Of a stretch of 64,000 bases of DNA, positions 38,488 through 50,472 are shown in pieces. Every line of letters begins with the position of its first letter. The first letter of the stretch is position 1. The translations under genes and the position numbers were made by a program. The notes under the pieces were generated by a model. The model saw only the letters and a program-made list of their open reading frames with translations. It had not been told where the DNA came from and made no database searches. Source of the DNA: an uncultured bacterium (GTDB lineage: Bacteria; Bacillota; Clostridia; Lachnospirales; Lachnospiraceae); NCBI GenBank assembly GCA_947643595.1, contig CANRWP010000002.1, positions 51,036-115,035 on the forward strand, read 5' to 3'.

Positions 38488-39399
38488 ATGAAAGAATTTG
38501 TTTTTATCATGTTGTTCCTGTGCACTATCCTGTCGCTTTTCGGCATTTTTCTTTATCATTGCCACACTCTGCGGATCATGCGCCGTCTGGAGGAAATGAT
38601 AGACGCTGCCATCGACGGTTCTTTTTCAGAACATACCTTTGACGAAAGCAGGCTTTCCGCCCTGGAAAGCCGTTTTGCGAAATATCTGTCCGCGTCCGAG
38701 ACTTCCTTCAAAAACACGACGATGGAAAAAGACAAAATAAAGACACTGATCTCCGATATCTCCCATCAGACGAAGACTCCTGTCTCCAACATTCTTTTGT
38801 ATTCCGAACTGCTGGCCGAGCAGGATCTCCCGGAGGAATCGAGACAGTATATCTCCGCTCTCACCGTTCAGGCAGAAAAGCTGAAATTTCTGATTATCTC
38901 GCTGGTAAAACTTTCCCGTCTGGAGACAGGAATCCTCACTCTGTCTCCTCAAAAAACCCCCGTTCTCCCGATGTTGGAAAATCTCGCCGCCCAATACGCC
39001 CATCCGGCGAAAGAAAAGAGGCTCACTCTGTCCATCTCGGAACCGGAAAGCCTGTATAATCTGTCCGCCGTATTCGATGAAAAATGGACTGCGGAAGCTG
39101 TCGGCAACCTTATCGACAACGCCGTAAAGTATACAGAACAGGGCAAGATTACCATCTCTGTCATTCCCTACGAGATATTCCTCTGCATCCGGATCGGGGA
39201 CACCGGCATTGGCATCCCTGAGCAGGAGCATACAAAGATATTTTCCCGCTTTTACCGTTCCGGATCTGTCCATGAAAAACCCGGTGTCGGCATCGGCCTC
39301 TTTCTTGCCAGGGAAATCGTCACACTGGAAGGCGGCTATATGAAGGTCTCCTCTAGGCCGGGAAAAGGTTCTGTCTTTTCCGTATATCTGCCATTATAA
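38488..39399 (+). CDS. Sensor histidine kinase (short, no large extracellular domain)
   Basis: N-terminal TM, TLISDISHQTKTPVSNILLYSELL H-box, DNAVKYT N-box, GVGIGLFLAREIV G-box. Confidence 0.92.
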   Translation: MKEFVFIMLFLCTILSLFGIFLYHCHTLRIMRRLEEMIDAAIDGSFSEHTFDESRLSALESRFAKYLSASETSFKNTTMEKDKIKTLISDISHQTKTPVSNILLYSELLAEQDLPEESRQYISALTVQAEKLKFLIISLVKLSRLETGILTLSPQKTPVLPMLENLAAQYAHPAKEKRLTLSISEPESLYNLSAVFDEKWTAEAVGNLIDNAVKYTEQGKITISVIPYEIFLCIRIGDTGIGIPEQEHTKIFSRFYRSGSVHEKPGVGIGLFLAREIVTLEGGYMKVSSRPGKGSVFSVYLPL

Positions 39400-39591
39400 T
39401 TTTTTTAATAAGAGTAGACATTTTTTATCGAATATGATATATTTTAGTTACGTTCAAAACCCGTCCGGCAGAATATACAGAAGTGTAAAGGAAACGGATC
39501 TTATCTGCTGCATATCTTATTTCTGTAAAAAGCAGTCAAAAAACTTATTTCAAATTATTCCGCATTTTTTGCATAGAAAGGAGATACCTCT

Positions 39592-40014
39592 ATGACACTT
39601 ACAAACGAAGATTTACTGGCTATTTCACAGGTTGTCGATACAAGACTTGAAAAAAGGCTGAAACCTATTGAAAAAGATATTAAAGAGTTAAAGGACGATG
39701 TCGCTGGTCTGAAAGTTGATATCATCGTTTTGAATGACAAAGTTCAGTCCTTAGACGACAAAGTTCAATCCTTAGACGACAAAGTTCAATCCTTAGACGA
39801 CAAAGTTCAATCTCTGGAAGCAGGTCTTCACAATGTCAGGCTGTTTCAGGAAAACATTATATTGCCGCGTCTGAACACGATCGAATCCTGCTATACCGAC
39901 ACTTATCACAGATATCAAAGAGACTGTGATAGAATGGAAACAGTTTTTGACGATGTCGATCTGTTAAAAAAAGTAGTCGCCGAGCACAGCGAAAAACTTC
40001 AAAAATTAGCATGA
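39592..40014 (+). CDS. Coiled-coil hypothetical protein with tandem heptad repeats
   Basis: ORF with SD (aaaggag); VQSLDDK heptads encoded by 21-bp tandem DNA repeats. Confidence 0.7.
   Translation: MTLTNEDLLAISQVVDTRLEKRLKPIEKDIKELKDDVAGLKVDIIVLNDKVQSLDDKVQSLDDKVQSLDDKVQSLEAGLHNVRLFQENIILPRLNTIESCYTDTYHRYQRDCDRMETVFDDVDLLKKVVAEHSEKLQKLA
39739..39822 (+). repeat. 21-bp tandem repeat, about 4 copies (last degenerate)
   Basis: AAAGTTCARTCCTTAGACGAC at 39739, 39760, 39781; degenerate fourth copy AAAGTTCAATCTCTGGAAGCA at 39802. Confidence 0.95.
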
Positions 40015-40173
40015 TCTACATTTTTTGCATATAATTTTCATTCTTTTTTATTTCTGAAAACAAATCTGCAAAACTTACAAAACTGTTATAATTTCTTTTC
40101 TTTTGGAAAGAATCTGGTAAGATTGTTATGAAAAAATAGTACTTAACATAAAAGAAAAGGAGACTATTTTTCT

Positions 40174-40851
40174 ATGGCTATCTTGTCAACAACAAACCTC
40201 AAAAAAATTTACGGAAATGGCGAGAACGCGGTACATGCCCTCGACGGCGTAACTCTCTCTATTGAACCGGGAGAGTTTACAGCGATTATCGGCACTTCCG
40301 GCAGCGGTAAATCCACACTTCTGCATATGCTGGGAGGGCTGGACAGACCTACTTCGGGCAGCGTAACCGTGGATGGAAAAGATATCTTTTCTCTAAAAGA
40401 CGAAGCTCTGACCATATTCAGACGGCGTAAGATCGGTTTTGTATTCCAGAATTACAATCTGGTACCGGTGTTAAATGTTTACGAAAACATTGTGCTGCCG
40501 ATCCAGTTGGACGGCAATGAACCGGACGCTGCTTACATCGACAATATCATCGAGACACTGGGGCTTTCCGAAAAGCTCTCCAATCTTCCTAATAACCTCT
40601 CCGGCGGTCAGCAGCAGAGAGTGGCAATCGCCAGAGCCATCGCCTCCAAACCAGCTATCATTTTAGCGGATGAACCCACCGGCAATCTGGACAGCAAGAC
40701 TTCCCAGGATGTTCTCGGCCTGTTAAAGCTGACCAGCAAGAAATTCTCCCAGACTATCGTTATGATCACCCACAATGAGGAGATCGCCCAGCTCGCCGAC
40801 CGGATCATCCGCATTGAGGACGGCAAAATCGTAACCAGAGAGAATATGTGA
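40174..40851 (+). CDS. MacB/LolD-type ABC transporter ATP-binding protein
   Basis: AIIGTSGSGKSTLLHMLGGLDRPTSGSVTVDGKDI; LSGGQQQRVAIARAIASKPAIILADEPTGNLDSKT. Confidence 0.94.
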   Translation: MAILSTTNLKKIYGNGENAVHALDGVTLSIEPGEFTAIIGTSGSGKSTLLHMLGGLDRPTSGSVTVDGKDIFSLKDEALTIFRRRKIGFVFQNYNLVPVLNVYENIVLPIQLDGNEPDAAYIDNIIETLGLSEKLSNLPNNLSGGQQQRVAIARAIASKPAIILADEPTGNLDSKTSQDVLGLLKLTSKKFSQTIVMITHNEEIAQLADRIIRIEDGKIVTRENM

Positions 40852-40865
40852 GAGGAGGCGTACCA

Positions 40866-43553
40866 ATGAGAGTAGCAAACAGAAAATGTATCTACAGGCT
40901 TGCCTTTAAAAATCTGCAGGCTGCAAAACTCCGCAACCTGATCACAGTCCTTGCCGTGGCCCTGACCACAATCCTCTTTACAACGCTTTTTACGATCGCT
41001 CTGTCCATGGTGGAAAATTTTCAGCAGAGCAATTTCAGGCAGGTGGGCACTTACGCCCACGGAATTTTTAAGGAGCTTACAAAAGAACAGTTTGATGAAC
41101 TGAAGGACGACCCCCTTATTAAGGAATGGGGACTGCGCCGCATAGCAGGTCTGGCGACAGACGACGTCTTCAATAAATCCCAGGTGGAAGTCAGCTATAT
41201 GGACGAAAATTACGCAAAATTCGGCTTTACTACCCCCGCTGTGGGACATCTTCCCGAGGAGGGAACCAACCAGGCGGCAACAGATCTGAAATTATTATCG
41301 TTGCTCGGAGTGGAGCCTGAACTTGGAAACGAATTCACCGTCACTATCGATGTGGACGGCACCGAGACGACGGAAACCTTCACCCTCTGCGGCTACTGGG
41401 AGTATGATGAAGTCACGGTGGCAAACCATATCGTCATGGCGGAAAGCCGTCTGGATGAGATTCTCGAAAAATGCAACAATCAGAATCGCAACGGCAGAAC
41501 CGGATCTTATCAGCTCAATGTCATGTTCCGGAACGCCTCTTCCATTGAAAACGACTTAAAAACTGTTCTGAAAAAACATGGATTTCAAAATGATGAAGTG
41601 GGAAAAGACAATTATATCAAACTCGGCATCAACTGGGGTTATGTGGGAGCGCAGCTTTTTGATTCCATAGATTTTTCCGTTATCCTTGGCATCATAGTGG
41701 TGGTCATTCTGATCATTTTCACCGGATATCTGATCATTTACAATATTTTTCAGATCTCGGTAGCGGGAGACATCCGCCATTACGGTCTTTTAAAGACCAT
41801 CGGTACAACAGGAAAACAAATCAAAAAGATCGTGAGAATTCAATCTCTGCTGCTCTCGGGGATCGGTATCCCCATAGGGCTCCTTCTCGGCTATGGAACC
41901 GGCGTGCTTCTTGCACCTGTCGTCATAGGAGCGGTATCGAACAACGACAGCATTTATTACGCCTCCGTTTCCGCAAATCCGGCTATCTTTATCGGTGCGG
42001 CACTCTTTTCTGTCATCACAGTGCTGATTTCCTGCAGGAAGCCGAGCAAAATGGCGGGAAAAGTCTCTCCGATCGAAGCGTTGCGCTACACGGAGTCGGA
42101 CAGTCTCTCTAAAAAGAGAAAGGTTAAAAAAGTATCAAGAAAAGGGATTTCCATTTTTTCCATGGCATTTGCCAATATGGGCAGAAACCGAAAAAAAACA
42201 TTTGTCACAGTATTATCTATGTCCCTGTCCATCGTACTTTTCACTCTGACGGTCATCCTGTCAAACGGTTTCAGCATGGAAAAATATCTAAGTAATATGA
42301 TCAGCACGGATTTTATCGTCGCGGATGCCAGCTATTTCAATGTGAGGATGCACTGGGGAGACAGGACGCCTGTGTCGGACGATATCGTCGCACTGTTAGA
42401 AAATATGGACGGTATCACAGGTGCTGGAAAAACTTATGGGGAAGCAGATTTTTTTGTCTACGATTTTATTGAGGAAGATTATATCAGAAGCGGCCATCTG
42501 TCGAGATATTACAGTGCAGAAGATATTGAGCACTACATCAGTTCCATGCCAAGAGAAGGAAACCAGATTTTAAACGAGATAGACATCTATGGAATGGATG
42601 AGTTCTGTCTGGACGAACTGAAAGTGTGGGATGGAGATATCTCCCGCCTGAAAACCGAAGAAAATGTGATAGCCGCCGTCTATTTCGAGGACGACTACGG
42701 CAATATGGAAGACTGGACGAACTGGGCGAAAGTCGGCGACACGGTTAAGATCCGATACAGCAGGGAGACCGAATATTATGATACACAGACAGGAGAAATA
42801 TACGAGGCGGACAATTTAGACAGCCTGCCCGCAACCGCTTCCATATCCAAGCGCCCCAAGGAAGGGACATTTAAGGACATGGAATACGAGGTCGCCGCTG
42901 TCGTCTCCATACCAACCAGCCTGAATTATCGCTTCTACGCCAATGAGCAGTTTGTCCTAAACTCCGAGCAGTTCATCAGAGATACCGGGACTTCCGTGCC
43001 GATGTACTATACCTTTGATATGGTGGACGATGAGGCCGTCAAACAGGACATGGAACATTTTATGGCAGACTATACGAACAATGTGGATCCCTCTCTGGAC
43101 TATGAGAGCCGTTATACTTACGCTGGGGAATTTGAATCCTTCCGCAATATGTTTCTGCTGATGGGAAGCATTCTGAGCTTTATCGTGGGACTGATCGGCA
43201 TTCTGAACTTCTTAAACGCTGTTCTCACCGGCATTATCACCCGCCACAGGGAATTTGCCATGCTGCAGTCCATCGGTATGACCGGAAAACAGTTAAAAAA
43301 GATGCTGGTACTGGAAGGACTTTACTATACTCTGGGTTCCGTTGTCATCTCCTTTATTCTGGCGGTCACAATAAGCCCCTCCGCCGCGAATGTGGTAGAG
43401 AATATGTTCTGGTTTTTTGAGTACCATTTCATGATAACGCCCCTCTTTATCACAGTACCGATCTTCACACTGCTCGGCATCCTGCTGCCGTTGATCAGCT
43501 ATCGGTTTTTGGCGAAGAAGTCCATCGTGGAAAGGCTGCGGGAAACGGAGTAA
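40866..43553 (+). CDS. FtsX/MacB-like ABC transporter permease, two FtsX domains
   Basis: MRVANRKCIYRLAFKNLQAAKLRNLITVLAVALTTILFTTLF; second FtsX block near the C-terminus (GILNFLNAVLTGIITRHREFAMLQSIGMTGKQLKKML); ATG at 40866 has an upstream gaggagg SD. Confidence 0.92.
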   Translation: MRVANRKCIYRLAFKNLQAAKLRNLITVLAVALTTILFTTLFTIALSMVENFQQSNFRQVGTYAHGIFKELTKEQFDELKDDPLIKEWGLRRIAGLATDDVFNKSQVEVSYMDENYAKFGFTTPAVGHLPEEGTNQAATDLKLLSLLGVEPELGNEFTVTIDVDGTETTETFTLCGYWEYDEVTVANHIVMAESRLDEILEKCNNQNRNGRTGSYQLNVMFRNASSIENDLKTVLKKHGFQNDEVGKDNYIKLGINWGYVGAQLFDSIDFSVILGIIVVVILIIFTGYLIIYNIFQISVAGDIRHYGLLKTIGTTGKQIKKIVRIQSLLLSGIGIPIGLLLGYGTGVLLAPVVIGAVSNNDSIYYASVSANPAIFIGAALFSVITVLISCRKPSKMAGKVSPIEALRYTESDSLSKKRKVKKVSRKGISIFSMAFANMGRNRKKTFVTVLSMSLSIVLFTLTVILSNGFSMEKYLSNMISTDFIVADASYFNVRMHWGDRTPVSDDIVALLENMDGITGAGKTYGEADFFVYDFIEEDYIRSGHLSRYYSAEDIEHYISSMPREGNQILNEIDIYGMDEFCLDELKVWDGDISRLKTEENVIAAVYFEDDYGNMEDWTNWAKVGDTVKIRYSRETEYYDTQTGEIYEADNLDSLPATASISKRPKEGTFKDMEYEVAAVVSIPTSLNYRFYANEQFVLNSEQFIRDTGTSVPMYYTFDMVDDEAVKQDMEHFMADYTNNVDPSLDYESRYTYAGEFESFRNMFLLMGSILSFIVGLIGILNFLNAVLTGIITRHREFAMLQSIGMTGKQLKKMLVLEGLYYTLGSVVISFILAVTISPSAANVVENMFWFFEYHFMITPLFITVPIFTLLGILLPLISYRFLAKKSIVERLRETE

Positions 43554-43640
43554 AATTTTATGACATGAAAACAGGCAGTTGCTTTATATGGTAACTGCCT
43601 GCCATTTCTCGACAATAAAAGATTTAAAAATAGTATGTCT

Positions 43641-44624
43641 TTATCTGCTCTTAATCAGTTTTTCCACTTCTTCCCTTCCGGGCATCACTCTCAGAGCACC
43701 TTTCCTCGTAGTGATGATCGAAGCAGCTCCGTTGGCAAAAGTCAACATATCTCTCAGATCATCTTCCGACAGATTATTCAGTCCCTTATCCAGTATATAA
43801 TTCAACACACATCCGCCAAAGGTATCTCCGGCACCTGTTGTCTCGATCGTATTCTCCTGCAGGAAAGGCATAACCTCCACCATGATCTCTTCTCCGCCGC
43901 CCGGTTTTTTATAATATGCCCTGCTGCCTTCTCTTCCGAGGGAAACCAGAATAAGAGGAATATCATTTTCTTCCCTGATCTTCTTTACTCCTGCTGTATA
44001 ATCTTCCTCCCCTGTCAGCCACTGGATCTCATTATCCGAAATTTTCAGAACATCACACTTTGTAAGCCCATAAAGTACCTGCTCCTTCGCGTCATCCAGA
44101 CTGTTCCAGAGAGGCTCCCGCAGATTCGGATCAAAAGAGATAATCGCTCCCGCTTTTTTTGCCTCATCGATTCCAAACTTTGTCGCTTCCCTCACCTCGG
44201 GATGAGTCATGGAGAGTGTACCAAAATGGAAAATCGTTGTATCCTGCAGCAGTGATACATCCACTTCCTCTTTTTTCAGCATCATATCCGCACCGGGATT
44301 CCTGTAGAACGAGAAATCTCTGTCTCCATCCTCAAAAGTCTGCACAAAGGCGAGCGTTGTCCGGGCTTCCTTATCGATGATCAGATTACCCGTATCGATT
44401 CCCACTTCATCCAGTACTTTTTTCAGCTTATGACCGAAAATATCATCGCCGACTTTTCCGATAAATCCTACTTTACGGCCCAGTTTATTCAGCATTGCAA
44501 GCACATTGCAGGGGGCTCCTCCCGGATTTGCCTCGAACAGCGTATTTCCCTGACCGGACACGCCGTTGTCTGTCATATCGATCAGCAATTCTCCAAGTGC
44601 GATCACATCAAATTTTTTACCCAT
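43641..44624 (-). CDS. PfkB-family carbohydrate kinase (fructokinase-like)
   Basis: FDVIALGELLIDMTDNG...NPGGAPCNVLAMLNKLGRKVGFIGKVGDDIFG; ETTGAGDTFGGCVLNYIL. Confidence 0.9.
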   Translation of the reverse strand: MGKKFDVIALGELLIDMTDNGVSGQGNTLFEANPGGAPCNVLAMLNKLGRKVGFIGKVGDDIFGHKLKKVLDEVGIDTGNLIIDKEARTTLAFVQTFEDGDRDFSFYRNPGADMMLKKEEVDVSLLQDTTIFHFGTLSMTHPEVREATKFGIDEAKKAGAIISFDPNLREPLWNSLDDAKEQVLYGLTKCDVLKISDNEIQWLTGEEDYTAGVKKIREENDIPLILVSLGREGSRAYYKKPGGGEEIMVEVMPFLQENTIETTGAGDTFGGCVLNYILDKGLNNLSEDDLRDMLTFANGAASIITTRKGALRVMPGREEVEKLIKSR

Positions 44625-44644
44625 TCCTCTTTCCCTCCTTATTT

Positions 44645-47119
44645 TTATTTTTCGGAATTTTCTTCCTCTTCAACTTCCTCGCGTACTTTCGCTATCTTGG
44701 CTACTTTTACACCCTTCTCCAGATTGATCAACTTCACACCGGAGGTAATTCTTCCCAGAACGGAAACATCGCTCATTCTGATCTGAATGATAATGCCTTC
44801 CGTTGTGATCATCATTATCTCATGCTCTTCGTTCACAGCCTTCACGCCGACCACATTGCCGGTCTTTTCTACGATCTTATAACATTTTATTCCCTTACCG
44901 CCGCGACGCTGTACCGTAAACTCATTGATATTAGTCCGTTTCCCCATACCGTTCTCGGAGACGATCAGCAGTTCATCTCCCTGTGTGTTGAGCTGCATGC
45001 CGATCACCTCATCTCTGTCGGCAAGATTCATACCGATCACACCCATAGAACTTCTGCCGGTTCCCCTGACATCGGTCTCTTTAAAACGGATGCACATACC
45101 AAATTTTGTCACAAGAAGAATGTCGGTATCTTTGTTGGTTGTCTTGACTTCGATCAGTTCATCGTCATCCCGCAGATTGATGGCTATCAATCCGTTTTTC
45201 CGCACATTGCTGTATTCTACAATGGATGTCTTTTTCACGATACCTTTCTTTGTCACCATAAACAGATTCTGGTCGTCATCGTAGGTCATAACAGGAATCA
45301 TAGCGGAAATCTTTTCCCCGGGGTTCAGCTGCAGCAGATTAATGATCGCCGTCCCCCTCGCTGTTCTGCCGGCTTCCGGAATCTCGTAAGCTTTCATCCG
45401 GTAGACCCTGCCCATATTGGTGAAGAACATCACATATTGATGGGTATCCATCATAAGAAGATCTTCAATATAATCCTCCTCGATAGTGGTCATTCCTTTG
45501 ATGCCTTTTCCGCCTCTGTTCTGCGTTTTAAAGTTATCCACTGTCATGCGCTTGATATAGCCGAGACTCGTCATCGCAATGACTGTATTTCCCCTGGGGA
45601 TGAGATCCTCCATATTGATATCGTATACGTCATATCCGATCTTACTTCTCCTGTCATCTCCGTACTTATCGGCTATCACCTGGATCTCCGTCCTGATCAC
45701 ACCGAGAAGCAGTTTTTCATCGGCAAGTATGGCTTTCAATTCCTTAATTTTTGCCATCAGCTCTCTATGTTCGTTCTCCAGCTTTTCCCGCTCCAGACCT
45801 GTCAGAGCGCGCAGTCTCATATCTACGATCGCCTGCGCCTGTACATCGGTAAACTCAAATCTTTCTATCAGATTCAACTTCGCTTCCGCGGTGGAAGCGC
45901 TGGCACGGATAATGCGAATCACTTCATCGATGTGATCCAAAGCTTTCAAAAGTCCCTGCAAGATATGATCCCGCTCCTCCGCCTTGTTCAGGTCATATTT
46001 TGTTCTTCTCGTCACGACGTCTTTCTGGTGCTCCAGATAATAATTTAACATATCCAGAAGATTCATAACTTTGGGCTGATTATCCACAAGGGCGAGCATA
46101 ATCACACCGAAGGAATCCTGCAGCTGAGTATGTTTGTAAAGCTGATTCAAAACGACATTGGCATTCGCATCTTTTCTCAGCTCTATCACAATTCTCATAC
46201 CTTCCCTGCTGGACTCGTCCCGCAGGTCTGTGATACCTTCGATCTTTTTGTTTTTGACAAGATCGGCAATCTTCAACACCAGATTCGCCTTGTTTACCAT
46301 ATAGGGGAGTTCCGATACCACGATACGGGTTTTTCCATTGCTCATGGTTTCCATATCTGTCACGGCGCGCACCCTCACTTTTCCTCTTCCTGTGCGGTAA
46401 GCCTCCTCGCTCCCCCTTGTGCCCAGGATCACGCCGCCGGTAGGGAAATCCGGTGCTTTCACAAGCTGCAGGATCTCATCTATGTCGGTCTTTCTGTCCT
46501 CGTTCACCTGGTTGTCAATGATCCTCACCACAGCACCCACGATTTCCCGCAGATTGTGGGGAGGTATATTTGTCGCCATACCGACTGCGATACCGGAAGT
46601 ACCATTAACCAGAAGATTCGGATAACGGCTGGGAAGCACCACAGGTTCCTTCTCGGTATTGTCAAAGTTCGGCACAAAATCCACAGTATTTTTATTGATA
46701 TCCGCCAACAGTTCCATGGAAATTTTAGACAGCCTCGCCTCCGTATAACGCATGGCGGCAGCGCCGTCTCCGTCCATAGAACCAAAGTTTCCGTGTCCAT
46801 CCACAAGAGGATATCTTGTAGACCAGTCCTGAGCCATATTGACCAGAGCTCCGTAGATAGAACTGTCCCCGTGAGGATGATATTTACCCATCGTATCGCC
46901 GACGATACGGGCACTTTTTCTGTGCGGTTTATCAGGTCCGTTGTTCAATTCAATCATAGAATAAAGCACGCGCCTCTGCACTGGCTTTAATCCATCCTTT
47001 ACATCGGGAAGCGCGCGAGCTGCGATAACGCTCATCGCGTAATCGATGTAGGAATCTTCCATTTTTTTCTTCAGGTCAACTTCTTCTATTTTGTCAAAAT
47101 CGAAGATCTTGTCATCCAT
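44645..47119 (-). CDS. gyrA: DNA gyrase subunit A
   Basis: [69 protein letters not shown]-like [12 protein letters not shown]; GyrA-box QRRGGKG. Confidence 0.97.
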   Translation of the reverse strand: MDDKIFDFDKIEEVDLKKKMEDSYIDYAMSVIAARALPDVKDGLKPVQRRVLYSMIELNNGPDKPHRKSARIVGDTMGKYHPHGDSSIYGALVNMAQDWSTRYPLVDGHGNFGSMDGDGAAAMRYTEARLSKISMELLADINKNTVDFVPNFDNTEKEPVVLPSRYPNLLVNGTSGIAVGMATNIPPHNLREIVGAVVRIIDNQVNEDRKTDIDEILQLVKAPDFPTGGVILGTRGSEEAYRTGRGKVRVRAVTDMETMSNGKTRIVVSELPYMVNKANLVLKIADLVKNKKIEGITDLRDESSREGMRIVIELRKDANANVVLNQLYKHTQLQDSFGVIMLALVDNQPKVMNLLDMLNYYLEHQKDVVTRRTKYDLNKAEERDHILQGLLKALDHIDEVIRIIRASASTAEAKLNLIERFEFTDVQAQAIVDMRLRALTGLEREKLENEHRELMAKIKELKAILADEKLLLGVIRTEIQVIADKYGDDRRSKIGYDVYDINMEDLIPRGNTVIAMTSLGYIKRMTVDNFKTQNRGGKGIKGMTTIEEDYIEDLLMMDTHQYVMFFTNMGRVYRMKAYEIPEAGRTARGTAIINLLQLNPGEKISAMIPVMTYDDDQNLFMVTKKGIVKKTSIVEYSNVRKNGLIAINLRDDDELIEVKTTNKDTDILLVTKFGMCIRFKETDVRGTGRSSMGVIGMNLADRDEVIGMQLNTQGDELLIVSENGMGKRTNINEFTVQRRGGKGIKCYKIVEKTGNVVGVKAVNEEHEIMMITTEGIIIQIRMSDVSVLGRITSGVKLINLEKGVKVAKIAKVREEVEEEENSEK

Positions 47120-47185
47120 ATTTCCTCTCATTCTGCCGTTCTCAAACGACGCTGAAACCCACTATTGTTCCAAAGCCTGCAAAGA

Positions 47186-49117
<1,932 letters not shown>

Positions 49118-49132
49118 CTAAAATGTCCTTTC

Positions 49133-50212
49133 TCAACTCTCTATAGCTCCATTTACCACTTTAAATACTTTGTTAATTTCAAAACGATTCTTCACAAACT
49201 CGTCAAGCCCCGTACAGGTTATGATCGTCTGAATATCTCCGATACTGTTCAACAGATAATTTTGTCTGTTGCTGTCGAGTTCCGACAACACATCGTCGAG
49301 AAGCAATACCGGCGTATCTTTTATCGACTTTTTCACGAGCTCTATCTCCGATAATTTCAGAGAAAGAGCCGCTGTCCTCTGCTGTCCCTGGGATCCAAAC
49401 TTACGGATATCCACATCGTTTACTATAAAAATTATATCATCTCTGTGAGGACCTACTGTGGTCTGCTTTAAAATAATATCTTTTTCCCTGTTTTTCTTCA
49501 ATCTTTCTTCCAGATCATCTATCTCCGCATTCTTTTCATAGACTATCTTAATTTTTTCTTTTCCGCCGGACAGCTTTGCGTGCAGCTCGCCTATAATTTC
49601 AGAGAGCTGATCTATAAAAATCTCACGCCTCTCAATCAGTTTACTTCCGAAAGAAGCGAGCTGAGAATCCCAGATGGAAAGAGTTTCCTTTAAACTCGGA
49701 TTTAGATGAAGATCCTTCAATAATTTATTTCTCTGATTTATAATTTTATTATAATGATTCAAATTATACAGATAAAAGGCATCCAGCTGACACAGCTCCA
49801 TATCTATGAAACGTCTTCTCTCGGAAGGGCCATTCTTGATAATACTCATATCTTCCGGAGAAAAAAACACAACATTCAAAAGTCCCATCAGCTCAGCCGC
49901 TTTTTTTATCCTCTGGGAATCTATCGCGATACCTTTCGTCTTCCCTTTTCTCAAATGCATATCTATCTGTCTTGTTATTTCTTCCCTGTACAGACAGCTC
50001 CTGATATGCGCCTCATCGCATCCGAACTGAATAATATCCTGATCTTTGCTTCCCTTGTGGGATTTCGTGGTAGCTGTCATAAAAATAGCTTCCAGAATAT
50101 TTGTCTTTCCCTGGGCATTGTCACCGTAAAAAATATTGGTGCCGCTGTCAAAATAGATCTCCAAAGCGTTATAATTTCTGAAATTTAGAAGTTCCAGATA
50201 TTTAATAATCAT
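49133..50212 (-). CDS. recF: DNA replication and repair protein RecF
   Basis: MIIKYLELLNFRNYNALEIYFDSGTNIFYGDNAQGKTNILEAIF; GSQGQQRTAALSLKLSEIEL; LLLDDVLSELDSNRQ. Confidence 0.96.
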   Translation of the reverse strand: MIIKYLELLNFRNYNALEIYFDSGTNIFYGDNAQGKTNILEAIFMTATTKSHKGSKDQDIIQFGCDEAHIRSCLYREEITRQIDMHLRKGKTKGIAIDSQRIKKAAELMGLLNVVFFSPEDMSIIKNGPSERRRFIDMELCQLDAFYLYNLNHYNKIINQRNKLLKDLHLNPSLKETLSIWDSQLASFGSKLIERREIFIDQLSEIIGELHAKLSGGKEKIKIVYEKNAEIDDLEERLKKNREKDIILKQTTVGPHRDDIIFIVNDVDIRKFGSQGQQRTAALSLKLSEIELVKKSIKDTPVLLLDDVLSELDSNRQNYLLNSIGDIQTIITCTGLDEFVKNRFEINKVFKVVNGAIES

Positions 50213-50442
50213 AAATAATTGTTTTCCTGCTTTTCCTTTTTTATTATAAACTCTTTTCCGCCATAGGAAAAGATATCGTCCCTGTAGAGTTTTCTCCCAC
50301 GACGCGTCTCCGTCTCATCATTTACTTTCACTTTTCCATCCTGAATCAAAAATTTTGCATCTATACCGGAATCTGCTTCCCCGGAGAGCTTCAACGCCTG
50401 TCCCAGTTTTATAAATTCATCTTTTATTTTTATTTCTTTCAT
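50209..50442 (-). CDS. yaaA: S4-domain RNA-binding protein (YaaA family)
   Basis: IKLGQALKLSGEADSGIDAKFLIQDGKVKVNDETETRRGRKLYRDD; between dnaN and recF. Confidence 0.9.
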   Translation of the reverse strand: MKEIKIKDEFIKLGQALKLSGEADSGIDAKFLIQDGKVKVNDETETRRGRKLYRDDIFSYGGKEFIIKKEKQENNYL

Positions 50443-50472
50443 CTCAAAAGCCTCTCAATCCATCAAAACATC

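Noticed and set aside
39739-39822. CRISPR-like direct repeats
   Set aside because: Contiguous 21-bp units with no spacers, in frame in an ORF; a coding minisatellite, not CRISPR.
40848-40866. GTG start at 40848 for the FtsX permease
   Set aside because: ATG at 40866 has the better SD (gaggagg) and starts the canonical sequence MRVANRKCIYRLAFKN.
43573-43600. Terminator AGGCAGTT...AACTGCCT between the ABC permease and pfkB-like genes
   Set aside because: Arms pair but no U-tract on either strand; too weak to call.
44495-46048. 517-aa plus-strand ORF
   Set aside because: Lies wholly antisense to gyrA with no recognisable domain and His/Leu-rich shadow composition; the gyrA reading is unambiguous.
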